Positions 7,761-18,796 of a DNA stretch of 32,627 nt are shown one piece after another. Origin of the DNA: Deltaproteobacteria bacterium (GTDB lineage: Bacteria; Desulfobacterota; Binatia; Bin18); the NCBI GenBank assembly GCA_016874775.1, contig VGTJ01000049.1:1-32627 (forward strand), given 5' to 3'. Numbering within the stretch: position 1 is the stretch's first letter; each line of letters opens with the position of its first letter. A program made the position numbers and the translations under genes. The notes below the pieces were generated by a model that saw nothing but the letters and a program-made list of their open reading frames with translations, had not been told where the DNA came from and did not search any database.

Positions 7761-7932
7761 AAGACAATTAAGAATGAAAAATGAAAAATTAAAAATGGAG
7801 AAGAAGCCCCTCTTTCGTTCACTATTTCACCCATTCCCCCATGCGTCCATTCGCCCATTCGTTTTCCCCCTTCACTGCCCCGTTTCTCCATTTCCTCGTT
7901 TATCGCCTTTTTCTCAGAGCTAGGTCGGCTCC
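7761..7932. other. Intergenic low-complexity and repeat DNA
   Basis: First comes an A-rich stretch with aatgaaaaatgaaaaattaaaaatg (7771-7797). A C-rich stretch with cattcccccatgcgtccattcgcccattcg (7832-7861) follows. Both kinds are typical of dispersed repeats, and the cccattc word is shared with 4130-4142. No convincing gene is seen. Confidence 0.5.
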
Positions 7933-8868
7933 TTGCGCTTCCTTTCTTCACGTTGGTTCAAAGTTGCCGTCAGCCTCGGGCTTTTTACGTTCTTGTTTTA
8001 TACGACTGATGTGCACGCGTTAAAGCAACAATTAGTCACAGCTCGACCCTTACCGCTGCTCTTCGCTTTCGTTGGTTACCTCATTAGTCAAGCACTCTAC
8101 GCGTATAAGTGGAAAGTCCTGGCCCGGCCACTTGGCTTTGGGCAGCCCTGGCGGGCGTTCGTCACCTATTACTTTGTTGGCGGCTATTTCAATCTGTTTG
8201 CACCAAGCACCGTGGTTGGCGATCTTGGTAGAGGACTGTTGTTAGCTGCCAATGGCGGCAACACTGGACCGGCGTTGTACTCTGTTGCTGTGGATCGTCT
8301 CAGTGGGCTGGTGATGTTGGTATGGGTGGGCGCAACGGGTTTTCTATTATTTGGCCCAACGATTCTTCCAGTAACTCTCTGTTATGGAGTCGTAGCCGCG
8401 GCTATTGGTTCACTCTTGGCGTGGTGGCTATTGCCGTATGTGCTGCAGTTCTCGCTGTTCAATCGGCCATTGATCAGACGTATCGTTGACCAGCTCATTG
8501 CGCCATATCAACAGAATGCCAAGACGTTAGGATACGCCTGCATTCTTTCGTATCTCTTTCACTGGTTTCAACTCATTTTACAGGTTGTGCTTGCCTACGC
8601 GCTCAATCTGCAAGTGCCGCTGTGGTACCTGATGTTGTTTATTCCACTCGTGCATATTCTGAGCGCATTGCCGCTCAGCTTTGCGGGCTTAGGTGTACGC
8701 GAGGGTGGGTACGTAACGTTCCTTGCGCTTATCGGCGTTGGCAAGGATCAAGCATTGGCTTTTGGGTTGCTGTGGAGCGTGTTGGTGCTGGGCTGCGGGT
8801 TGGTTGGAGGACTGGTGTTGTTGTTCTCGTCAGAGGCGCGGGTGGTACTGACGAAGGAGGCCGAATAG
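7933..8868 (+). CDS. YbhN/LPG-synthase-type integral membrane protein (flippase-like domain)
   Basis: The 311-residue protein is almost entirely hydrophobic with about seven or eight predicted membrane helices, starting at VAVSLGLFTFLFY. It shows family signs: YAYKWKVLARPLGF after helix 2, YFVGGYFNLFAPSTVVGDLGR with its conserved G-D-R triad, and LPLSFAGLGVREGGYV near the C-terminus. Members of this family are membrane proteins of lipid or glycan metabolism related to the membrane part of MprF; the substrate is unknown. The start is a TTG at 7933 with a weak AGGT upstream; it gives a short basic N-terminus before the first helix, as usual for the family. Confidence 0.8.
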   Translation: MRFLSSRWFKVAVSLGLFTFLFYTTDVHALKQQLVTARPLPLLFAFVGYLISQALYAYKWKVLARPLGFGQPWRAFVTYYFVGGYFNLFAPSTVVGDLGRGLLLAANGGNTGPALYSVAVDRLSGLVMLVWVGATGFLLFGPTILPVTLCYGVVAAAIGSLLAWWLLPYVLQFSLFNRPLIRRIVDQLIAPYQQNAKTLGYACILSYLFHWFQLILQVVLAYALNLQVPLWYLMLFIPLVHILSALPLSFAGLGVREGGYVTFLALIGVGKDQALAFGLLWSVLVLGCGLVGGLVLLFSSEARVVLTKEAE

Positions 8869-8887
8869 CAGACGGTTCCTATAGTTT

Positions 8888-9074
8888 CCCATAGCTCACG
8901 CTATGGGCTGTAGTATGTCGCCCCTAACGGGACTCGTTTCTTCCGAGCCTCGGAGAGGCGAAATAATTCAGCCCACGGTGTTAACCGTGGGAAACAAGGC
9001 ATGATAACGTAGCCCACGGTTTACACCGTAGGAAATTGAAGGCATGGATTCCCGCTCCCCAGTCGCTACTGGGG
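8888..9074. repeat. Cluster of REP-like hairpins between convergent genes
   Basis: Four stem-loops follow each other: cccatag/ctatggg (8888-8894, 8901-8907); cccacggt/accgtggg (8972-8979, 8984-8991, perfect); cccacggt/accgtagg (9013-9020, 9025-9032, one mismatch); and ccccagt/actgggg (9057-9063, 9068-9074, perfect). The second and third are copies of one unit, AGCCCACGGTnTnnACCGTnGGAAA. Such arrays behave as REP/BIME elements and may also end transcription for the convergent genes on either side. Confidence 0.75.
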
Positions 9075-9105
9075 ACAGGCTGCGTGGAAATGACGTCATT
9101 CCCCG

Positions 9106-12001
<2,896 letters not shown>

Positions 12002-12006
12002 AGCGA

Positions 12007-13161
12007 TTACCCTACCGGTGGCCACCCTTCTGACAACACTTCCTCAGCACGGCGCACGCCACTGCCGAGTTCGATATTCTGCCCAAAGCGACGCAATGCC
12101 ATCTCTAACGTGCTGATTGCGGTGACGACATCAAAGGGACCAGCATACCCGATGTGTGAGATGCGCACGATCTTTCCGGCCAGATGGTCTTGGCCACCAG
12201 CGATATCCACACCCATGCGGTCGCGCATGTATTGCAGCAAGCGTTTGCCATCGACACCGTCCGGTAACCACACGCCGGTGGCTGCTGGACTTGGCGCGCT
12301 CGGTGCCAGGAGCGTCAAGCCCATGGCCTTTGCCGCTTCGCGACTGGCTGATGCGAGCAGGGTATGGCGAGCAAAGATGTGCTCTAAGCCTTCTTCTTGC
12401 ATCATCCGTAACACTTCGTGCAATCCGTTGATTAAAGAAATCGCAGGCGTGTAGGCGGTGGTGTGCTTCAGTTGTTCTTTGTTCTCTCGGCGCAAATCGA
12501 AGTAATACCGTGGCTGTTTCGTCGCCTCGACCTGTTTCCAGGCTTTGTCACTCAGTGCGAGGAACGCGAGTCCGGGAGGGAGCATCAGCGCTTTTTGTGA
12601 ACCAGTGACCAGTATATCGATACCCCAGCGGTCCATCGGGGTATCCGCCGCCCCCACTGCGGTGATGCCATCGACGATTAACAACGTGTTAGTATTGCGC
12701 GTCAGTGCCGCGATTTGCTCGACTGGATGTAGGACAGTGGTGGACGTTTCGCTGGCTTGTACGAGGACAGCGCGCGTATCGGGGTTTGCTTTCAGTGCCT
12801 GCGCAACTGCATCGACGCTCACTGCTTGTCCCCATTCAACTTTGATTTCGACGACTTTGACGCCAAATGCTTGGCTAATTTTTAGCCATCGTTCGCCAAA
12901 TTTTCCGCCATTTACAACAATGACTGTATCTCCTGGTGAGCATGTATTAGAAACCGCGGCTTCCATTGCACCGGTACCCGAGGCTGCCAGGATGAGGACA
13001 TTTTGTTTGGTTTGGAACAGCCACTGTAACTTTTCTTGCACCTGCGCAAACAGCGTTTCGAACTCAGGGGTGCGGTGATGGATCAGTGGTTGAGACATAC
13101 GGAGGAGGACCTCCGGCGGGACAGCCGTTGGACCAGGGGTCAGTAGGTAACGTTTCAGCAT
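12007..13161 (-). CDS. Class V aminotransferase (alanine-glyoxylate/serine-pyruvate type)
   Basis: The 384-residue PLP enzyme has LLTPGPTAVPPEVL at the start, ILAASGTGAMEAAVSN for phosphate binding, a DGITAVGA segment, and the PLP lysine K190 in TGSQKALMLPPGLAF. It is of the small-subunit hydrogenase-like/AGXT class V group. Its place directly before serA, only five nt apart, is known from other bacteria (for example Thermotoga), where such an enzyme is thought to carry out the transamination step linked to serine synthesis; no classical serC is seen here. Whether it acts on phosphohydroxypyruvate, or makes serine or glycine from hydroxypyruvate or glyoxylate, is inference. GGAG lies about ten bases before the ATG. 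Confidence 0.88.
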   Translation of the reverse strand: MLKRYLLTPGPTAVPPEVLLRMSQPLIHHRTPEFETLFAQVQEKLQWLFQTKQNVLILAASGTGAMEAAVSNTCSPGDTVIVVNGGKFGERWLKISQAFGVKVVEIKVEWGQAVSVDAVAQALKANPDTRAVLVQASETSTTVLHPVEQIAALTRNTNTLLIVDGITAVGAADTPMDRWGIDILVTGSQKALMLPPGLAFLALSDKAWKQVEATKQPRYYFDLRRENKEQLKHTTAYTPAISLINGLHEVLRMMQEEGLEHIFARHTLLASASREAAKAMGLTLLAPSAPSPAATGVWLPDGVDGKRLLQYMRDRMGVDIAGGQDHLAGKIVRISHIGYAGPFDVVTAISTLEMALRRFGQNIELGSGVRRAEEVLSEGWPPVG

Positions 13162-13329
13162 AACAGTACGACTCCAAAACAGTGGTATCGAAGAAACCCT
13201 TGACCAGGCTTCTGGCCAGGGGATGAACGCCGGTTAGTTTGTGAGAACACAAATGATGTATCGAGGTGAAGAAGTTGAGTCAATGCGAAAATTTTGCTCC
13301 TTAACTATGCCCATTACTTAACTTTTTGC

Positions 13330-13358
13330 TTGACAGCGGGAAAACCCCGGACTATCAT
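13330..13358 (+). promoter_or_regulatory. Sigma70-type promoter of the dcw operon
   Basis: TTGACA (13330-13335) is a perfect -35 box; TATCAT (13353-13358) is a good -10 box, and the spacer is exactly 17 bases. Transcription would begin near 13365, leaving a leader of only about 35 bases before the mraZ start at 13400. It is the only strong promoter I see for the whole 17-kb cluster. Confidence 0.8.
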
Positions 13359-13367
13359 CGGGAAAGA

Positions 13368-13395
13368 AGTGGGTAAAAGTGGGTAAAAGTGGGTA
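13368..13395 (+). promoter_or_regulatory. MraZ operator: three tandem TGGGT boxes
   Basis: aagTGGGTaa occurs three times at exact 10-base spacing (TGGGT at 13370, 13380 and 13390). MraZ is known to bind direct TGGGN repeats with five-base spacers upstream of its own gene and to repress the cluster. The boxes lie between the -10 box and the GTG of mraZ, so bound MraZ would block early elongation; the third box also overlaps the place where the ribosome binds. Confidence 0.85.
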
Positions 13396-13399
13396 AACA

Positions 13400-13852
13400 G
13401 TGTTTCGCGGTTGCTTTGAACATACCATAGACGACAAGGGAAGAGTGAGTATTCCTTCGTCCTTCCGTAAAGCGTTGTTTGGTTTACAAGACGACCGCCT
13501 GATTGTCACAAAGTTTATCCTCAATTCCTTTCGCTGTCTTGATGTGTACCCTTATGTGGAATGGGAAAAGTTAGAGCAGGAGCTACTAAATAAACCTCGT
13601 TTTGACGAGACCTTTGTGAAGATCGAGTCATTTTATTTGGCGAATGCACATGAGTGCCAAGTAGACAAACAAGGGCGAATTTTGTTGCCACCGCTGCTGC
13701 GTGAATATGCCGAGATTGATAAGGAAGTCATGTTTGCCGCTGCTCTGAAGAAATTTCGTATTTGGAATAAAGCGACATGGGTACGGTTCGACGCAGATTC
13801 GGAACAACAATTTTCCCAAAACCCGAACATGTTTAATGGACTAAACGCGTAG
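13400..13852 (+). CDS. mraZ: Transcriptional regulator MraZ
   Basis: The 150-residue protein carries the two SpoVT/AbrB-like halves of MraZ, each with a DxxxR motif: DDKGRVSIPSSFR near the start and DKQGRILLPPLLREY near residue 88. It forms a ring-shaped DNA-binding oligomer that represses the dcw operon. It starts with GTG (FRGCFEHTIDD matches the family start), just five bases after the last TGGGT box. No strong Shine-Dalgarno is present apart from the box's own GGGT. Confidence 0.95.
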   Translation: MFRGCFEHTIDDKGRVSIPSSFRKALFGLQDDRLIVTKFILNSFRCLDVYPYVEWEKLEQELLNKPRFDETFVKIESFYLANAHECQVDKQGRILLPPLLREYAEIDKEVMFAAALKKFRIWNKATWVRFDADSEQQFSQNPNMFNGLNA

Positions 13853-13918
13853 AGGCAGCTTACACGAACAAACAGGAAATTTCCAGCGAAACGCAACCTC
13901 AGGTCCCAGGTGAACGTA

Positions 13919-14902
13919 ATGGAAGTCGTACCAGTCATGACCTCACCCCTAACAACGGCTCCTCAGCATCTGCCAGTGATGGTGGCCGAGGTGCTTTCCT
14001 TGCTCCGTCCGCAGGCGGGGATGCGATTTCTTGACGGGACGCTTGGTGGTGGCAGTCATGCGGCAGCGCTGCTTGCCGAGAGTGCCCCCACAGGGCAACT
14101 GTTGGGTCTCGACCGAGATGTCGATGCGCTTGCGGTAGCGGAAGCTCGGCTTGCTTCCTTTGCTGATCGTTTCCACACGCGCCATGCCAATTTCAGTAGT
14201 GCGCAAGAGCAACTGACAGCTCTTGCGTGGGAGGGGGTGGATGGCGTTCTCCTGGATCTGGGATTTTCCTCTTTACAAATCGAAAACGGAGAGCGCGGTT
14301 TCAGTTTCCTTCGTTCCGGTCCTCTTGATATGCGCATGAATCGCTATGATGAGGCCAGCGCTGCTGATATCGTCAACCATGCTAGTGCAGAGGAATTGCG
14401 ACTCATCCTTCGCGACTTTGGCGAAGAACGAGCTGCTGGGGCGGTGGCTCGGGCGATTGTCCAGGCGCGCACCGCAGCTCCGCTACAAACCACGACCGCA
14501 TTAGTGCAGGTCGTTGACCGAGTTGTTCGGAGTGCACCGCATGCCCATCTTCATCCAGCGACGCGGACATTTCAGGCCTTACGTATTGCCGTCAATCGTG
14601 AACTTGACCACCTGACGTTGTTTCTCCGAGAAGGATATCGTCTGCTCCGCCCTGGAGGGCGGATGGTCATTCTGTCTTATCATTCGTTAGAAGATCGCTT
14701 GGTGAAAGAAGCTTTTCGCAAATGGGCGGCCTCCTGCCTGTGCCCACCACAAATTCCGGTATGTTCTTGTGGATGGTCGGCGAAAGTGAAAGTGCTCACG
14801 TCAAAGCCGTTAGTACCAACGGACAGAGAAGTTGCCACCAATCCGCGTGCACGGAGTGCGCGATTACGTGCGGTTGAACGGTTAGCTGAGGAGGGGAGGT
14901 AA
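13919..14902 (+). CDS. rsmH: 16S rRNA (cytosine1402-N4)-methyltransferase
   Basis: The 327-residue SAM-dependent enzyme methylates C1402 of 16S rRNA. Landmarks are HLPVMVAEVLSLL, the SAM-binding FLDGTLGGGSHA, DLGFSSLQI, GPLDMRMN, TFQALRIAVNREL and ILSYHSLEDRLVK. The C-terminal CxCPPQxPVCxCG cysteine cluster is typical of the family. The ATG at 13919 is preferred because AGGTG sits six bases before it; a GTG at 13910 would overlap that site, and an ATG at 13937 is also possible. It follows mraZ by 66 nt. Confidence 0.95.
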   Translation: MEVVPVMTSPLTTAPQHLPVMVAEVLSLLRPQAGMRFLDGTLGGGSHAAALLAESAPTGQLLGLDRDVDALAVAEARLASFADRFHTRHANFSSAQEQLTALAWEGVDGVLLDLGFSSLQIENGERGFSFLRSGPLDMRMNRYDEASAADIVNHASAEELRLILRDFGEERAAGAVARAIVQARTAAPLQTTTALVQVVDRVVRSAPHAHLHPATRTFQALRIAVNRELDHLTLFLREGYRLLRPGGRMVILSYHSLEDRLVKEAFRKWAASCLCPPQIPVCSCGWSAKVKVLTSKPLVPTDREVATNPRARSARLRAVERLAEEGR

Positions 14903-14905
14903 CGC

Positions 14906-15178
14906 ATGCCTCGCTCTGCATCATGGATATGGTATGCGGTGATCGCCCTTGTTGGCCTGACGTTCGCGTTAGGTCATGTGTGGATTCGTTTACAGGTTGT
15001 ACAAGTTGGGTCTCAGCTGGTGCAGACGCGCAAGCTGATTCATTCATTGGAAGGTGAACGGCAGGGATTGCGAATGCAGTGGAGCGCGCTGACTGCGCCT
15101 GCGCAGTTGGCGGTACAAGCTGAACGACGCTTAAGAATGAGCGTGCCGGAACCTGAACGTGTAGTGCGGATGCCGTAG
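14906..15178 (+). CDS. ftsL: Cell division protein FtsL
   Basis: This 90-residue protein has one membrane helix (about 9-27, WYAVIALVGLTFALGHVWI) followed by a coiled-coil-like stretch (LQVVQVGSQLVQTRKLIHSLEGE) and a short polar end. That is the layout of FtsL, which joins FtsB and FtsQ to activate FtsWI at the septum. Sequence is poorly conserved in the family; the call rests on size, topology and its place between rsmH and ftsI. GAGGGGAGGT gives a strong ribosome site and the gene begins three nt after rsmH. Confidence 0.82.
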   Translation: MPRSASWIWYAVIALVGLTFALGHVWIRLQVVQVGSQLVQTRKLIHSLEGERQGLRMQWSALTAPAQLAVQAERRLRMSVPEPERVVRMP

Positions 15179-15196
15179 TGTGGATGGGGGTGGAGG

Positions 15197-17173
15197 ATGG
15201 AACAGCGCTTACTGATTGCTGGTGCAGCTCTAGGATGTGGGTTGTTGCTTGTTTTTGGACGACTTGTGCATATTACGGCGATTGATAATGAGACGTTTGC
15301 CAAGAAAGCGTCCAGGCAACATCAACAGAAACTAGAGATTCCCTCGCGACGTGGTGCCTTCATTGATCGCAACGATGAGCCGGTGGCACTGAGTGTGCCT
15401 GCAGAGTCGATCGTTGTGCGTCCCCGAGATTTACCTGCCAACGCCAGTAAGTGGATAGTTCCTGTTGCCACAGCCCTCCATACCTCCTCTGAAGAGGTCA
15501 GTGCTGCCTTTCGATCTGCCAAACCCTTTGCCTGGGTGAAACGCCGCGCAACTCCCCAAGAAGCGGCACAGGTTCGTGCTCTCGGAATCGCTGGGATCGA
15601 AACCATTGAAACCGAGCGTCGTTTCTATCCACAAAAAACCCTTGCTGCTCCGGTCCTTGGTTTTACTGATGTCGACGCCATTGGCATCACTGGGTTAGAG
15701 AAAACCTATGACCGTTATTTACGCGAGAAACCGGCTGAGATCATTGGTGAAGTTGATGGTTTAGGGCGCATGATCCTTGCACATAGCGCGACTGCTGCGC
15801 CCGAGGTGCTCAACGTACGATTGACGCTTGATATTGGTATACAAAATATTGCTGAGCAAGAACTCTCTCAGGCTGTCCGAGCGACTGGGGCTGAAAGTGG
15901 AACGGTCGTGGTCCTTGATCCGCAAACGTTTGCCGTGTTGGCGTTGGCGCAAGTGCCGACCTTCGATCCGAACTCTCCAGCGAACGTGCGAGCGGAACGT
16001 CATCGCAATCGTATTGTCAGTGATTGTTACGAGCCAGGCTCAACCATGAAGACCTTCCTGCTAGCAGCGGCACTGGAAGAAAAGCGCTTATCCCCGCATG
16101 AGAAGATTTTCTGCGAATATGGCCGCTACGCAGTGGGGAAATGGATTATCAACGACTCCCACAAACATGGCTGGATGAGTACAACACAAATCCTGCAGCA
16201 GTCCAGCAACATTGGGGCCGCAAAAGTCGGCGAACGTTTGGGGAAAGATACCTATGCCGCCTACTTGCGTGCCTTTGGCTTTGGGCGGCTTACGGAGGTA
16301 GGGCTGCCGAGCGAAAGCCGGGGCATTTTGCCCTCGCCTGATACGTGGTCACGTATCCATCTTGTCACTGCGAGTTTTGGGCAAGGATTTGCCGTCACGC
16401 CACTGCAACTCGCGAGTGCGTATGCAGCGCTGGCGAACGGTGGTACACTCATGCGTCCTTACATTGTGAGTGAAATTCTCAATAGCGAGGGAAAAGTCGT
16501 AGAAGCACGGAACCCTCAACGGCTGCACCAGGTTGTCAGTCGCGAGACGGCGCAGCAAGTGATGCATATGATGGAGCAAGTAACCGAGAAGGAAGGAACC
16601 GGGACACGTGCTCGCATCGACGGTTTTCGTGTAGCCGGGAAAACCGGGACATCACAAAAACCTGACCCGCGCGGTGGCTATTCGCGTGATCGCATTGCTT
16701 CTTTTGCGGGAATCGTTCCAGCTAATCAACCTCGCTTGGTCATTTTAGCAGTCCTCGATACGCCCAAGACTGCGGTGTATGGAGGCGAGGTGGCCGCTCC
16801 AGTGTTTCAAGCTATCGCGCAGCGGTCGCTTGCCTACCTCGGCATTGAAGGAGAAAAGCCAAAACTTGGGATCACTCCAGCCATCATTGCCCCGTCGGAG
16901 ACCGAATCGAGAAAGAACCATACGCTCCGTCAGACGATCGCTATGAAAACCATCGCAACGCCGCCGGAGTACGGCAATGCGGAAGAGGGAACCGCGAACG
17001 AACCGAATTTCGTCGGCATGAGTTTACGCGATGCCGTGCTGGCAGCGCAACAGAATGACTGGCCAATTGTCACAAAGGGAAGTGGGTACGTTAAGAAACA
17101 AACAGTGAAAAAGAAAGACGATGCACTCGTGTACGAACTGACGTTGACGTCACTTGGAGGTGATCGACCGTGA
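15197..17173 (+). CDS. ftsI: Septal penicillin-binding protein FtsI (PBP3-type) with C-terminal PASTA domain
   Basis: The 658-residue transpeptidase has an N-terminal membrane helix (about 5-25), the dimerisation segment with RRGAFIDRN, the GVTGLEKTYD-like ITGLEKTYDRYL, and the active-site motifs: S282-T-M-K285, S336-S-N338, and K482-T-G-T-S. It crosslinks septal peptidoglycan. After a linker (about 565-595) the last ~60 residues begin PNFVGMSLRDAVLAA, a PASTA domain like those of SpoVD and several deltaproteobacterial FtsI proteins; enterobacterial FtsI lacks it. GGGGGTGGAGG lies just upstream of the ATG. It overlaps murE by four bases. Confidence 0.96.
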   Translation: MEQRLLIAGAALGCGLLLVFGRLVHITAIDNETFAKKASRQHQQKLEIPSRRGAFIDRNDEPVALSVPAESIVVRPRDLPANASKWIVPVATALHTSSEEVSAAFRSAKPFAWVKRRATPQEAAQVRALGIAGIETIETERRFYPQKTLAAPVLGFTDVDAIGITGLEKTYDRYLREKPAEIIGEVDGLGRMILAHSATAAPEVLNVRLTLDIGIQNIAEQELSQAVRATGAESGTVVVLDPQTFAVLALAQVPTFDPNSPANVRAERHRNRIVSDCYEPGSTMKTFLLAAALEEKRLSPHEKIFCEYGRYAVGKWIINDSHKHGWMSTTQILQQSSNIGAAKVGERLGKDTYAAYLRAFGFGRLTEVGLPSESRGILPSPDTWSRIHLVTASFGQGFAVTPLQLASAYAALANGGTLMRPYIVSEILNSEGKVVEARNPQRLHQVVSRETAQQVMHMMEQVTEKEGTGTRARIDGFRVAGKTGTSQKPDPRGGYSRDRIASFAGIVPANQPRLVILAVLDTPKTAVYGGEVAAPVFQAIAQRSLAYLGIEGEKPKLGITPAIIAPSETESRKNHTLRQTIAMKTIATPPEYGNAEEGTANEPNFVGMSLRDAVLAAQQNDWPIVTKGSGYVKKQTVKKKDDALVYELTLTSLGGDRP

Positions 17174-18699
17174 TTCTCCGCGATCTCCTTTCCAGTACGC
17201 CTCCTGTGCAGGTTCAGGGAAACTTGGATGTGGAGATCGTGCACCTCGCCTATGACTCGCGTACCGTGCAGCCTGGGTCGTTATTCTTTGCGCTTCCTGG
17301 CACTAAAAGTGATGGCGCCCGCTTCATCAACGAAGCGGTAACGCGTGGTGCCGCTGCAGTTGTTGTCCCTCCCAACTCGATTGTCTCTCCTCACGTTACC
17401 GCTGTGTATTTTTCCGCTCCACGGGTACTGTTAGGCGCCTGCGCGGATCGCTTCTATCAGCACCCAACCGCCCAGCTCACGATGCTGGGAGTCACTGGTA
17501 CGAGTGGAAAGACGACGACAACCTATCTGACCGAAGCGATTTGGCACGCTATGGGTTGGGCTCCAGGTGTCGTCGGAACTATTAACTATCGCTATCGTGA
17601 TCACATTCTGGCCGCGCCGTTTACTACACCAGAAGCAGTGGAGTTACAGGAATTGCTGCGGACAATGGTCGATGCCCGTGTCAGCCATGTGGTGATGGAG
17701 GTCTCCTCTCATGCACTGGCACAAGATCGTGTTCACGGTTGCCAATGGGATGGTGCGTTGTTTACGAACCTGGGGCGAGATCATCTCGATTATCATAAAG
17801 ACCTCGACGATTACTTTGCCGCAAAGGTGCGCCTCTTTACCGAAGAACTTGGACGGTCAACCAAACCGCACCGTTTTGTGGCGGTGAATGCGGACGATTC
17901 TTGGGGACAAAAACTTCTTTCTATGAGGCTTCCGGGACGAGTTTTGACCTATGGGTTGCGCAACGATGCGGAAGTGTCGGTGAAGAATGTTGAGAAAGAT
18001 TTCCAGGGAATGCGAGGTGTCCTCCGTGTCGAGAAAGCGGAAGTGCCGTTCTCGTCAGCGTTGATTGGTGAGCCGCATCTCTACAACATCATGGCTGCAA
18101 CGACGGCTTCTCATGCGCTTGGAGTGCCACCGGAGGTGATCGCGAGTGGAATTCGACACTGCACTGGCGTTCCAGGTCGCCTGGAAGCGATTCAGGCTGG
18201 CCAACCATTCGGTGTCCTTGTTGATTATGCCCATAAACCTGATGCGTTAGAAAAAACCTTGCGCTCAATTCGTCAGTTGACCCAGGGCCGTCTTCTGACC
18301 GTCTTTGGCTGTGGCGGAGACCGTGATCGCGGCAAACGACCATTGATGGGAGAAGCTGCTGGGCGATTGAGCGATGTCGTTGTGCTCACCTCTGACAATC
18401 CACGTACAGAAGATCCGTACCAGATTCTTGCTGAAGCAGAACCGGGACTGGTGCAGGCAGGGGTGCCGAAGGTTGACGATCCGACCACGATTGCGAAACT
18501 TACGCGTGGCTATGTGGTCATGGTTGATCGTCGTGCGGCAATTCAAGCGGCGTTGGCTGGGGCACAACCAGGTGATGTTTTAGTGATTGCTGGCAAAGGG
18601 CATGAAGATTACCAGATTGTGGGTACGACGAAGTCGCATTTTGATGATCGTGAGGAAGTGCGACACTATCTCGCACCACGGTACAGTGAGGCGAGATAA
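17170..18699 (+). CDS. murE: UDP-MurNAc-L-Ala-D-Glu:meso-diaminopimelate ligase
   Basis: The 509-residue Mur ligase adds the third residue of the stem peptide. The ATP loop reads GTSGKTTT (110-117), with S in place of the usual N. MEVSSHAL and HLDYHKDLDDY follow. The amino-acid selector D409-N-P-R412 in LTSDNPRTEDP is the signature of meso-diaminopimelate enzymes, showing a Gram-negative-type peptidoglycan. The start is a GTG whose last bases form the ftsI stop (GTGA), so translation is probably coupled. Next comes a 97-nt gap where murF would be expected. Confidence 0.97.
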   Translation: MILRDLLSSTPPVQVQGNLDVEIVHLAYDSRTVQPGSLFFALPGTKSDGARFINEAVTRGAAAVVVPPNSIVSPHVTAVYFSAPRVLLGACADRFYQHPTAQLTMLGVTGTSGKTTTTYLTEAIWHAMGWAPGVVGTINYRYRDHILAAPFTTPEAVELQELLRTMVDARVSHVVMEVSSHALAQDRVHGCQWDGALFTNLGRDHLDYHKDLDDYFAAKVRLFTEELGRSTKPHRFVAVNADDSWGQKLLSMRLPGRVLTYGLRNDAEVSVKNVEKDFQGMRGVLRVEKAEVPFSSALIGEPHLYNIMAATTASHALGVPPEVIASGIRHCTGVPGRLEAIQAGQPFGVLVDYAHKPDALEKTLRSIRQLTQGRLLTVFGCGGDRDRGKRPLMGEAAGRLSDVVVLTSDNPRTEDPYQILAEAEPGLVQAGVPKVDDPTTIAKLTRGYVVMVDRRAAIQAALAGAQPGDVLVIAGKGHEDYQIVGTTKSHFDDREEVRHYLAPRYSEAR

Positions 18700-18796
18700 G
18701 GAATGTTGGAAAAGGGGACTTCAGGTTTTCGCAAGCCCGATGTGATTGGTGGGGATCGATGTTTGTGACGGAAAGGGAAGATGTGGGGAACTGGTG

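Noticed and set aside
13190-13225. Possible riboswitch or hairpin in the leader of the aminotransferase gene
   Set aside because: The ccag...ctgg words form only a short imperfect stem, and no known riboswitch core was recognised.
13368-13395. Possible CRISPR-like short array
   Set aside because: Three 10-base units without spacers; position and TGGGT content identify MraZ boxes instead.
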